DNA of 23,157 bases from an uncultured Bacteroidales bacterium (lineage in GTDB: Bacteria; Bacteroidota; Bacteroidia; Bacteroidales; Muribaculaceae). The translations under genes and the position numbers were made by a program. Location: NCBI GenBank assembly GCA_900552315.1, contig URZM01000012.1:1-23157 (forward strand), in the 5' to 3' direction. This document shows positions 8,045-15,539 of the stretch, piece after piece. Numbering within the stretch: the first letter of the stretch is position 1; each line of letters begins with the position of its first letter. The notes beneath the pieces were generated by a model that did not search any database, was not told where the DNA came from, and worked only from the letters and a program-made list of their open reading frames with translations.

Positions 8045-8881
8045 TTATTCATAAGTTCTACAAGCTGTGCCGTCTCCCCAGGCAGTCAGGGCTCCCGAAA
8101 GACTCACTCCCCGCGCCAAGGCGTAGCCAACGGCCATGTTGGTAACAGTCAGGCTCACATAGTTCACGTGCCTGCGTAGCAGCGGCATTGCCTCGCGGCG
8201 CAGCTCCTCGCTGCCGCTCACCATCAACTCGCCCCGCGCCGGGTCAAACCCCAGCGAGCGCCAGGCGAACAGGATGTAATAGACGGCATCCAGCCCCGGG
8301 GCGCAGCTCCAGCAGCCGGCATGCAGCAACCGTCCGTCTCGGAAAGCCACAATATCCGCTCCCCCGGGATGCAGATGGACCCACATCTTCTCGCCACCTT
8401 CAGCAACTGCCTTGGGGGTAAAATGGTTCACCAGGGGCGCCAACACATGATGCACGTCTTCGGTCAGGAAAGTCCTGCCAAGGAAACCGCGTACTCCTGC
8501 GGGAGTCGAATACACAGCTATAGCCTCCCCCATGGGCTCGCACCACACATCCTTGGTCTCGGAACTGTCGACCACCTCCAGGGCGGCCGCAAGCGAGTCG
8601 GTGTCCTCTGGGTCAGTCATGTCCGGAGGCAACAGCAGTGTGGCGCGTGGTCTCACCAGGATGGAGGTGTCATAATCATCGGGGAGTAAAAGGTCGTCAT
8701 AGACGGCATCCTCGATATGCTTCAGCACATCGGCGTCCGCACACTCCCACTTACGGCTCAAGTATGGCTCGCTCTGGCGCGTCTTCACATTAAGGAAAAC
8801 GGCCTCCACGCCGCGCATCCCCACCGTGAGGAGCAACCTCCACAAGCTATGGTCCGAGTAATCTGGCTTCTGTGATTCCAT
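8045..8881 (-). CDS. DUF3822-family protein
   Basis: The 278-residue product starts MESQKPDYSDHSLWRLLL. It resembles DUF3822 proteins, which sit beside rsmD in Bacteroidales. The fold is thought to be actin/ASKHA-like, and the function is not established. Visible blocks include VHLHPGGADIVAFRDGRLL and APGLDAVYYILFAWRSLGFD, but no catalytic motif can be named. The frame is open as far as 9007. I choose ATG 8881 because a perfect promoter covers 8890-8921 and upstream starts would not be transcribed. The stop is 6 nt from the rsmD start, so the two form one operon. Confidence 0.82.
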   Translation of the reverse strand: MESQKPDYSDHSLWRLLLTVGMRGVEAVFLNVKTRQSEPYLSRKWECADADVLKHIEDAVYDDLLLPDDYDTSILVRPRATLLLPPDMTDPEDTDSLAAALEVVDSSETKDVWCEPMGEAIAVYSTPAGVRGFLGRTFLTEDVHHVLAPLVNHFTPKAVAEGGEKMWVHLHPGGADIVAFRDGRLLHAGCWSCAPGLDAVYYILFAWRSLGFDPARGELMVSGSEELRREAMPLLRRHVNYVSLTVTNMAVGYALARGVSLSGALTAWGDGTACRTYE

Positions 8882-8889
8882 ATACACGA

Positions 8890-8921
8890 CAAAGTTATAA
8901 AAAAAGGAGGAAACCGGCAAA
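8890..8921 (-). promoter_or_regulatory. Promoter for the DUF3822-rsmD operon
   Basis: On the minus strand TTTG (8921-8918) is followed by 20 nt and TAACTTTG (8897-8890). The -7 ends 9 bases before ATG 8881, so the leader is only a few bases or the message is nearly leaderless. A poly-T tract occupies the spacer. Confidence 0.75.
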
Positions 8922-9082
8922 TCCGAGCCGACACAAAACAAGCGAAAAGCTCCCGATATGCTCAATGCAGGGGCCCGAACAGATGCGAAGCCTTTCCGAG
9001 GGGACATGCTCCGGTGTCAGTCCACAGTATCGCCACATACGCCACATTGCCTCTGGCAAGACACACATATAAAAGTTAAAAA

Positions 9083-9114
9083 TATGGCCGACACAGCAAA
9101 AATGACTAAATTTG
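9083..9114 (+). promoter_or_regulatory. Candidate promoter for the helicase gene, suggesting a leaderless start
   Basis: TAAATTTG (9107-9114) is a perfect -7. The -33 position 20 nt upstream is TATG (9083-9086), one base off TTTG. The -7 ends only 4 bases before the GTG at 9119. Region 8882-9118 otherwise holds only the divergent promoter at 8890-8921. Confidence 0.55.
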
Positions 9115-9118
9115 CAAA

Positions 9119-10549
9119 GTGCTAACCCCGGATTATTTATACGAAGAGGCTTTGCGGCATTTCCCTTTCGAGCCGCAGGGGGGCCAGGACGAGCTGCTGT
9201 GGCGACTGAGCGAGTTCGTCACGGGCCACGGCGAGCGGGACGTGTTCCTGGCGCGAGGCTATGCCGGCACCGGCAAGACATCGGTGATGGCGGCGCTCAC
9301 GGCGGCGCTCGCCCGCACCAGGCTCAAGACCGTGCTGCTCGCCCCTACCGGCAGGGCCGCAAAGGTGATGTCCGTGTATGCGGCACGCCCGGCATCCACC
9401 ATCCACAAACGCCTATACCGGGGAGATTCCATTGATCCATACTCCAACGGATATTTTCTGGCTCCGAACCGTGACAAGGACACCGTATTTATCGTGGACG
9501 AGGCATCCATGATAGCTGGACGCTCCACAAGGCTGCTCGAGCATCTGGTGACCCATGTCTATTCCTCGCCCGGATGCGTGCTGATCATGGGGGGAGACAT
9601 GGCGCAGCTGCCCCCTGTGGGCGAGTCGCTGAGCCTGGCCATGAGTCCCGTCGCCATGGAGGCGCTGGGTCTGCGGCCTGCCGTCTTCGACCTGGAGCAT
9701 CCCCTGCGCCAGGCGTCACGCTCCGGCATCCTCTACAACGCCACACGACTGAGGCGGCGCATGCTCAAGGAGCCGCTCCCGGAGGCTCGCCTGTGGCCCG
9801 GACGGTTCCCCGACGTGCAGGTCACCACAAGCGAGTTCCTGGCAGAGCAGATAGCCGACTCGTATGCAGAGGCCGGGCAGGACTCCACCCTGGTGGTGAC
9901 GCGGGCCAACTGGAGGGCAGCCGCCTTCAACCGCGCCATACGCTCATCGGTGCTGTACGCCGAGGAGAGGCTGCAACGGGGCGAAAGGCTCGTGGTGGCC
10001 AAGAACAACTATTTCTGGACCGCCAAGATGCCCGGTTCCCCCTTCATAGCCAACGGCGAGGGGGCAATAGTGCAGCGCATACTGGGCTATGAGACACGCT
10101 ACGGCCATGACTGGGCCGACGTGGAGCTGCTCATGCCCGACTCCGACCTGGAGGTCGAGTGCAAGCTGCTGCTCACATGCCTGGACAACGAGGCCCCGGC
10201 GCTCCCGCAGGACCAGTACGCCCTGCTCTACCAAGCCGTAATGCAAGACGTGCGCAAACGCCGCCTCGGGGCCTCCGACGAGCTGAAGGCCATACGCACA
10301 GACCCGTACCTCAACGCCATACAGGCCAAGTACGGCTATTGTCTCACATGCCACAAGGCGCAGGGCGGCCAGTGGGACCACGTCTACATAGACTTGGCGG
10401 GCATACAGCCCGACGCTTGGCACGACCTGGATTTCCACCGATGGCTCTACACGGCCGTAACCCGCGCCGTGAAGCGCCTATGGCTCGTGAATCCCTCCAT
10501 TCCTTTGAACAAAGACCCGCTGCCGGGTGTTGAACCATCCGTAGAGTAA
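9119..10549 (+). CDS. RecD-like ATP-dependent DNA helicase (SF1B)
   Basis: This is a predicted 5'-3' DNA helicase of the RecD/Pif1-like superfamily 1B. The 476-residue protein has Walker A GYAGTGKTS (47-55), LLAPTGRAAKVM (73-84) for motif Ia, and Walker B IVDEAS (125-130). It also has GGDMAQLPPVG (158-168) for motif III and a UvrD_C_2-type C-terminal motif, YCLTCHKAQGGQWDHVYIDL. The short form without an N-terminal RecD extension is common in Bacteroidales and is often annotated as an exodeoxyribonuclease V subunit, but no RecB or RecC neighbour is present. The start is unusual: a GTG at 9119 almost touches the -7 element, with an alternative TTG 11 codons in. DNA repair is inferred from the family. 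Confidence 0.88.
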   Translation: MLTPDYLYEEALRHFPFEPQGGQDELLWRLSEFVTGHGERDVFLARGYAGTGKTSVMAALTAALARTRLKTVLLAPTGRAAKVMSVYAARPASTIHKRLYRGDSIDPYSNGYFLAPNRDKDTVFIVDEASMIAGRSTRLLEHLVTHVYSSPGCVLIMGGDMAQLPPVGESLSLAMSPVAMEALGLRPAVFDLEHPLRQASRSGILYNATRLRRRMLKEPLPEARLWPGRFPDVQVTTSEFLAEQIADSYAEAGQDSTLVVTRANWRAAAFNRAIRSSVLYAEERLQRGERLVVAKNNYFWTAKMPGSPFIANGEGAIVQRILGYETRYGHDWADVELLMPDSDLEVECKLLLTCLDNEAPALPQDQYALLYQAVMQDVRKRRLGASDELKAIRTDPYLNAIQAKYGYCLTCHKAQGGQWDHVYIDLAGIQPDAWHDLDFHRWLYTAVTRAVKRLWLVNPSIPLNKDPLPGVEPSVE

Positions 10550-10559
10550 TGCTCCACAT

Positions 10560-10595
10560 ATAAACCCAAACAAGACATAAACCCAAACAAGACAT
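10560..10595 (+). repeat. 17-bp tandem duplication upstream of tpx
   Basis: The 17-mer starting ATAAACCCAAAC occurs twice head to tail (10560-10576 and 10577-10593) and continues for two more bases. It fills most of the gap between the helicase stop and the tpx start. No other copy was noticed in the window. Confidence 0.9.
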
Positions 10596-10602
10596 TCATA
10601 TC

Positions 10603-11100
10603 ATGGAAACAGTATTTCTCAACGGCATGGCCATGCACACATGCGGCCATCTGCCCAAGGTGGGCGAGAAGGCCCCGGAGTTTCACCTCGTAGGACAGGA
10701 CCTCATGGAGATTGACCTGGAAAAATACAAGGGGCACCGCCTGGTGCTCAACATATTCCCGAGCATGGACACCGACGTGTGCGCCGCCTCCGTAAGGCAT
10801 TTCAACGCCGACGCCGCCTCCCTGGAGAACACACGCGTGCTGTGCGTGAGCATGGATCTCCCCTTCGCCGCCACCCGTTTCTGCACGGCAAACGGAATAG
10901 AAAACGTAGCCACGGGCAGCGGTTTCCGCAGCGATTTCGGCTCCGCTTATGGCGTAAGAATTGAGGACGGCCCCATGAAGGGCCTCTACGCACGCGCCCT
11001 GGTGATTATCGACGAGCAGGGCACCGTCATCGGCACAAGCCTCTGCGAGCAGATCACTGAAGAGCCGGACTACGCCTTTGTCAAGAAGCTACTCGGTTAA
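10603..11100 (+). CDS. tpx: Thiol peroxidase (atypical 2-Cys peroxiredoxin)
   Basis: It reduces hydrogen peroxide and organic peroxides using thioredoxin as the electron donor, in the cytoplasm. The 165-residue protein matches Tpx in length. The peroxidatic site is FPSMDTDVCAASVRHFN with Cys60, and the resolving cysteine is Cys94 in TRFCTANGIEN, at the same spacing as in E. coli Tpx (61 and 95). The N-terminal GEKAPEFHLVGQDL and the C-terminal ALVIIDEQGTVIG also fit. It follows the helicase after a 53-nt gap that contains a tandem repeat. No clear TAnnTTTG element lies in that gap, so it may be read from the upstream promoter. Confidence 0.95.
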   Translation: METVFLNGMAMHTCGHLPKVGEKAPEFHLVGQDLMEIDLEKYKGHRLVLNIFPSMDTDVCAASVRHFNADAASLENTRVLCVSMDLPFAATRFCTANGIENVATGSGFRSDFGSAYGVRIEDGPMKGLYARALVIIDEQGTVIGTSLCEQITEEPDYAFVKKLLG

Positions 11101-11138
11101 AAATAGTCAATCACGCCATGTAATTCAGGATAAATGCC

Positions 11139-11146
11139 TAACTTTG
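11139..11146 (+). promoter_or_regulatory. -7 element upstream of the small membrane protein gene
   Basis: TAACTTTG sits 37 bases before ATG 11184. The -33 region has no good TTTG at the usual spacing, so only the -7 half is convincing. Confidence 0.45.
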
Positions 11147-11183
11147 CGGAACCGCAGCCCTTTGCCGCGGTCCCGCATCGCTT

Positions 11184-11708
11184 ATGATACGCATCCTGAT
11201 TCTCGCCATATTCGCCGCCTTGGGCGTGGCAGCTGTCCGCGCCCGGGACTCCGTCCCCGCCTCCCGCGACCTGCACCGCTGGTCCATTACCGTCCCAACC
11301 CCTGCCGACACCGCCGTGTGCGAGAACGTCGTAACACAGCCCTCGCTCACAGGCCGCACCGTTTCCGACTACAAGCTAACCGACGACTGGAAGATGTCGC
11401 GCCGCCTCAAACGCGCCGCCTGGATCACCCTCGGAGCCGGAGCCTTCTTAGCCGTGGCAGGCACCGTGGGTGGCATCCTGGCTTTTGATGGGGAGGGCTT
11501 GGCAACCGTCGGCATCTGGTTCTGCACCTGGACCGCAGGGGGGCTGTCCATGCTCTCGAGCATACCCCTGTTCATCACCTCACATCATTTCAAGCACCGG
11601 GCCAAGCGAAGCGTGGACATATCCCTGAACGCCACCGGTTTCTGCGAACCCACCCCTCAGGGCCGAGCCATGCGCCGCCCCGCCCTGGGCCTCGCCCTAA
11701 CATTCTGA
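11184..11708 (+). CDS. Exported or membrane protein of unknown function with a two-helix hairpin
   Basis: I do not recognise this 174-residue protein. It starts with a hydrophobic signal or anchor (MIRILILAIFAALGVAAV), then a polar region to about residue 75. A hairpin of two transmembrane helices follows: AAWITLGAGAFLAVAGTVGG and IWFCTWTAGGLSMLSSIPLF. A basic stretch (HHFKHRAKR) comes next, and it ends in PALGLALTF. The layout of a helix pair, a basic 'H-x-x-K' segment and a C-terminal 'LGL-x-(L/M)-TF' is also seen in the product at 22195-22863, so the two may be related. It stands alone between tpx and glgB. No enzymatic motif is visible. Confidence 0.75.
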   Translation: MIRILILAIFAALGVAAVRARDSVPASRDLHRWSITVPTPADTAVCENVVTQPSLTGRTVSDYKLTDDWKMSRRLKRAAWITLGAGAFLAVAGTVGGILAFDGEGLATVGIWFCTWTAGGLSMLSSIPLFITSHHFKHRAKRSVDISLNATGFCEPTPQGRAMRRPALGLALTF

Positions 11709-11741
11709 CCCTCGCCGCCTCGCGCTCAGCACTTTGGGGGA

Positions 11742-11773
11742 TTTGGCCATGTCCGGGATTTTTTGTACCTTTG
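11742..11773 (+). promoter_or_regulatory. Promoter for glgB (and gpmI)
   Basis: TTTG (11742-11745) is followed after 20 nt by TACCTTTG (11766-11773). Transcription would start near 11780 and give a leader of about 80 nt before ATG 11860. Confidence 0.75.
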
Positions 11774-11859
11774 AGCCTGATTTCCGCAGTATTACCCAAA
11801 GTTTCAAACCGTGAGGCGCGTACAGGCGTTATAGTCTTGCTACCCTCATATTCACGCAA

Positions 11860-13914
11860 ATGGAAAAGAAATTATCTATCCTCCGGCAGGACCCCTGGCT
11901 CGAGCCATACGCCCCCGCCATCGAGGGTCGGCACGAGGACGTGGCCCGCAAGCTCGCCTCCCTCACCGCCGGCACATCAGGCTCCCTTTCCGATTTCGCC
12001 AACGCCCATCGCTATTTCGGGCTTCACCGCACCGAATCGGGCTGGGTGTTCCGCGAGTTCGCCCCCTCGGCCACGGAAATATACCTCATAGGCACATTCA
12101 ACGGCTGGACGCCCTCTGAGCAATGGAGGCTTACCTCCATGGGTGGAGGAGTATGGGAGGTATCCCTTCCCGCCGACTCCATCCACCACGGAGACATCTA
12201 CAAGATGCTGGTGCGCTGGCCGGGCGGACAGGGGGAACGCATACCCGCATACGCCACCCGCGTGGTGCAGGACGACAAGACGGCTATCTTCTCCGCCCAG
12301 GTGTGGGAGCCTGCCAAGCCTTACAAGTTCAAGGTGAAACGCTTCAGTCCGGACGTGAAGCCGCTCCTGATATACGAGTGCCACATAGGCATGAGCGGGG
12401 AAAAGGACGGGGTAAGCACCTACGAGGAGTTCCGCACACAGGTGCTCCCGCGCATACACAAGGACGGCTACAACGCCATCCAGATCATGGCCATCCAGGA
12501 GCATCCCTACTACGGATCATTCGGATACCATGTCTCCTCCTTCTTCGCCGCCTCCTCCCGTTTCGGCACCCCTGACGACCTCAAGCGCCTCATCGACGAG
12601 GCGCACTCCTTGGGCATAGCCGTGATCATGGACATAGTGCACTCGCACGCCGTGAAGAACGAGTCCGAAGGTCTGGCGCGCCTCGACGGCACCCGCGACC
12701 TCTACTTCTACCCCGGGGCGCGCGGCGAGCATCCGGCCTGGGACAGCCTATGCTTCGACTACGGCAAAGACAGCGTGCTGCATTTCCTGCTCTCCAACTG
12801 CAAATACTGGCTCGAGGAATTCCGCTTCGACGGATTCCGCTTCGACGGCGTGACCTCCATGCTCTATTACGACCACGGACTGGGCAAGGCCTTCGGCTCA
12901 TACGCCGACTATTATGACGGAGGACAGGATACCAACGCCATAACGTATCTGACCTTGGCGAACATACTCATACACCAGGTGAACCCCAAAGCCATAACCA
13001 TAGCCGAGGAGATGAGCGGCATGCCCGGCCTGGCCGTGCCCTACGAGGACGGAGGCCTGGGATTCGACTACCGCATGGCCATGGGCATACCCGACTATTG
13101 GATAAAGACCATCAAGGAGAAGAAGGACGAGGACTGGCATCCCACCTCCATTTTCTGGGAGCTGACCAACCGACGCGCCGACGAGAAGACCATCTCCTAC
13201 TGCGAGAGCCACGACCAGGCGCTCGTGGGAGACAAGACCATAATCTTCCGGCTCATAGACGAGAAGATGTACTGGCACATGAGCGTGGACGACCATGACT
13301 TCACGGTGGAGCGCGGCATGGCTCTCCACAAGATGATACGACTGGTGACCTTGGCCACCATCAACGGCGGATACCTCAATTTCATGGGCAACGAGTGGGG
13401 ACACCCCGAGTGGATCGATTTCCCGCGCGAGGGCAACGGATGGAGCTACAAGTACGCGCGCCGACAGTGGAGCCTCGTGGACCGCGAGGACCTCAAGTAC
13501 AAGTACCTGAACCGCTTCGACAACGCCATGGTCGAGACCGTCTCGGGCCAGTACGACTTCCAGGCAAAGCCCGTGGAGAAGCTCTGGGAGAAGGACGACG
13601 ACCAGGTGCTCGCCTTCATGAGGGGCGACCTGCTGTTCGTGTTCAATTTCTCCCCCACGCGCAGCTTCGAGGGCTACGGCATACTCGCACCTGAGGGCGA
13701 ATACGAGGTAGTGCTCGACTCCGACTCAAAGGCTTTCGGAGGCTACGGCAACGTGGACGACAGCGTCCGCCATTTCACCGCCCCCGACCCGCTGTACAAG
13801 CCCTCAGGCAAAGGATGGCTGCGCATGTACCTCCCTTCCCGCACAGCGCAGGTGCTCCGCAGGGTGAAGCCTGCCCCCAAGCCGCGCAAGCCACGAGCCA
13901 AGAAAAAATCATAA
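11860..13914 (+). CDS. glgB: 1,4-alpha-glucan branching enzyme, GH13_8 (eukaryote-like) type
   Basis: It introduces alpha-1,6 branches into glycogen. The 684-residue protein has an N-terminal CBM48 (GWVFREFAPSATEIYLIGTFNGW is split across residues 55-80), then a GH13 barrel. Barrel landmarks are YECHIGMS, MDIVHSHA, FDGFRFDGVTSMLYY with nucleophile Asp329, TIAEEMSGMP with acid/base Glu383, and SHDQALVGDKT with Asp452. The C-terminal beta domain ends in a lysine-rich tail. The motifs VHSHA, RFDGVTSM and SHDQALVGDKT are those of the eukaryotic/GH13_8 group and not of the classical bacterial GH13_9 GlgB. It has its own promoter, and gpmI follows 32 nt downstream. No other glycogen genes are adjacent. 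Confidence 0.93.
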   Translation: MEKKLSILRQDPWLEPYAPAIEGRHEDVARKLASLTAGTSGSLSDFANAHRYFGLHRTESGWVFREFAPSATEIYLIGTFNGWTPSEQWRLTSMGGGVWEVSLPADSIHHGDIYKMLVRWPGGQGERIPAYATRVVQDDKTAIFSAQVWEPAKPYKFKVKRFSPDVKPLLIYECHIGMSGEKDGVSTYEEFRTQVLPRIHKDGYNAIQIMAIQEHPYYGSFGYHVSSFFAASSRFGTPDDLKRLIDEAHSLGIAVIMDIVHSHAVKNESEGLARLDGTRDLYFYPGARGEHPAWDSLCFDYGKDSVLHFLLSNCKYWLEEFRFDGFRFDGVTSMLYYDHGLGKAFGSYADYYDGGQDTNAITYLTLANILIHQVNPKAITIAEEMSGMPGLAVPYEDGGLGFDYRMAMGIPDYWIKTIKEKKDEDWHPTSIFWELTNRRADEKTISYCESHDQALVGDKTIIFRLIDEKMYWHMSVDDHDFTVERGMALHKMIRLVTLATINGGYLNFMGNEWGHPEWIDFPREGNGWSYKYARRQWSLVDREDLKYKYLNRFDNAMVETVSGQYDFQAKPVEKLWEKDDDQVLAFMRGDLLFVFNFSPTRSFEGYGILAPEGEYEVVLDSDSKAFGGYGNVDDSVRHFTAPDPLYKPSGKGWLRMYLPSRTAQVLRRVKPAPKPRKPRAKKKS

Positions 13915-13946
13915 TCTGAAAATCGGAAAAGTAAATAGATAAAACT

Positions 13947-15455
13947 ATGTCACATAAAGCAATTCTCATCATTCTCGACGGATGGGGCATCGGCGACCAC
14001 AAGAAGGACGACGCCATCTTCAACACCCCCACCCCCTACATAGACTCCATGCTCAAGCAATACCCCCACTCGCAGCTGCAGGCCAGCGGCGAAGACGTCG
14101 GTCTGCCCGACGGGCAGATGGGCAACTCCGAGGTGGGGCACCTCAACATCGGAGCCGGACGCATAGTGTACCAGGACCTGGTGAAGATAAACCGCGCCAT
14201 AGCCGACAAGTCCATACTCAAGAACAAGGAGATCGTATCCGCATACTCCTACGCCCGCGACCACGGCAAGGCCCTCCACCTCATGGGCCTCACCTCCGAC
14301 GGCGGCGTGCACTCGAGCCTCGAGCACCTGTTCGCCCTGCTCGACATAGCCAAGGAGTACGGTCTGGAGAAAGTGTACGTGCACTGCTTCATGGACGGCC
14401 GCGACACCGACCCCAAGAGCGGGGCAGGGTTCATAAGCCGGCTGCAGGAGCACTGCGCCAAGTCCACAGGCGAGATTGCCTCCATCATAGGCCGCTTCTA
14501 CGCCATGGACCGTGACCACCGATGGGAGCGTGTCAAGGAGGCCTACGACCTGCTCGTGCACGGCACAGGCCGTCCCGCCACCGACTTGGTCAAGGCCATG
14601 GAGGAGAGCTACGCCGAGGGCGTCACCGACGAGTTCATCAAGCCCATAGTCAACTCCGCAGTGGACGGCACCATCAAGGAGGGTGACGCCGTCATATTCT
14701 TCAACTACCGCAACGACCGCGCCAAGGAGCTCACCGTGGTGCTAACCCAGCACAGCGAGGACGGCATGGACCCCATCCCGGGCCTGCAATACTACTGCAT
14801 GACACCCTACGACTCCTCCTTCAAGGGCGTACATATCCTGTTCGACAAGGAGGACGTGCAGGACACCCTGGCAGAGTGGGTATCCAAGCAGGGCAAGAAG
14901 CAGCTCCACATAGCCGAGACCGAGAAATACGCCCATGTCACCTTCTTCCTGAATGGTGGCCGCGAGGCTCCATTCGAAGGCGAGGACCGCATACTGGTGG
15001 CCTCACCCAAGGTGGCCACATACGACCTCAAGCCCGAGATGAGCGCCTTCGAGGTGAAGGACAAGCTGGTGGCGGCCATCGACTCCGAGAAATACGACTT
15101 TATCGTGGTGAATTTCGCCAACGGCGACATGGTGGGCCACACCGGCGTATACCCCGCCATCCAGAAAGCCGTGGAGGCCGTTGACTCTTGCGTGCATGAC
15201 GTGGTGGAGGCCGCCAAGGCCCACGGCTACGAAGGCATCCTCATCGCCGACCACGGCAACGCAGACCATGCCATAAACGCCGACGGCACTCCCAACACCG
15301 CACACTCCCTGAACCCCGTGCCTTTCATCTACATAACGCAGACCCAGGGGCACACCGCCGAGAATGGCCGTCTGGCCGACGTGGCTCCCTCCATCCTCAA
15401 GATCATGGGGCTCCCCCAGCCCTCCGAGATGACCGGCCACAGCCTCATAGACTGA
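13947..15455 (+). CDS. gpmI: 2,3-bisphosphoglycerate-independent phosphoglycerate mutase
   Basis: It interconverts 3- and 2-phosphoglycerate in glycolysis and gluconeogenesis, using two metal ions and a phosphoserine intermediate. The 502-residue protein starts MSHKAILIILDGWGIG with metal ligand Asp11. The catalytic serine is Ser61 in GQMGNSEVGHLNIGAGR. Further signatures are HCFMDGRDTDP, IIGRFYAMDRD, FFNYRNDRAKEL, NFANGDMVGHTGV and LIADHGNADH, all typical of the alkaline phosphatase superfamily mutase. Length is normal. It lies 32 nt after glgB with no promoter in between, so it is probably co-transcribed, and a strong hairpin follows. Confidence 0.97.
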   Translation: MSHKAILIILDGWGIGDHKKDDAIFNTPTPYIDSMLKQYPHSQLQASGEDVGLPDGQMGNSEVGHLNIGAGRIVYQDLVKINRAIADKSILKNKEIVSAYSYARDHGKALHLMGLTSDGGVHSSLEHLFALLDIAKEYGLEKVYVHCFMDGRDTDPKSGAGFISRLQEHCAKSTGEIASIIGRFYAMDRDHRWERVKEAYDLLVHGTGRPATDLVKAMEESYAEGVTDEFIKPIVNSAVDGTIKEGDAVIFFNYRNDRAKELTVVLTQHSEDGMDPIPGLQYYCMTPYDSSFKGVHILFDKEDVQDTLAEWVSKQGKKQLHIAETEKYAHVTFFLNGGREAPFEGEDRILVASPKVATYDLKPEMSAFEVKDKLVAAIDSEKYDFIVVNFANGDMVGHTGVYPAIQKAVEAVDSCVHDVVEAAKAHGYEGILIADHGNADHAINADGTPNTAHSLNPVPFIYITQTQGHTAENGRLADVAPSILKIMGLPQPSEMTGHSLID

Positions 15456-15477
15456 CGCCCCCTACCGAACAAGGAAC

Positions 15478-15516
15478 CCCCGGCAGGTTGCACAACCGAC
15501 TCGCAACCTTCCGGGG
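15478..15516. terminator. Strong hairpin between convergent gpmI and the membrane-protein gene
   Basis: CCCCGGCAGGTTGC (15478-15491) pairs with GCAACCTTCCGGGG (15503-15516), a 14-bp stem with one mismatch and an 11-nt loop. ATGTCTTT follows on the plus strand. It sits 22 nt after the gpmI stop and 23 nt before the stop of the opposing gene, so it can serve both. Confidence 0.8.
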
Positions 15517-15539
15517 ATGTCTTTATTCGGATTACAGCA

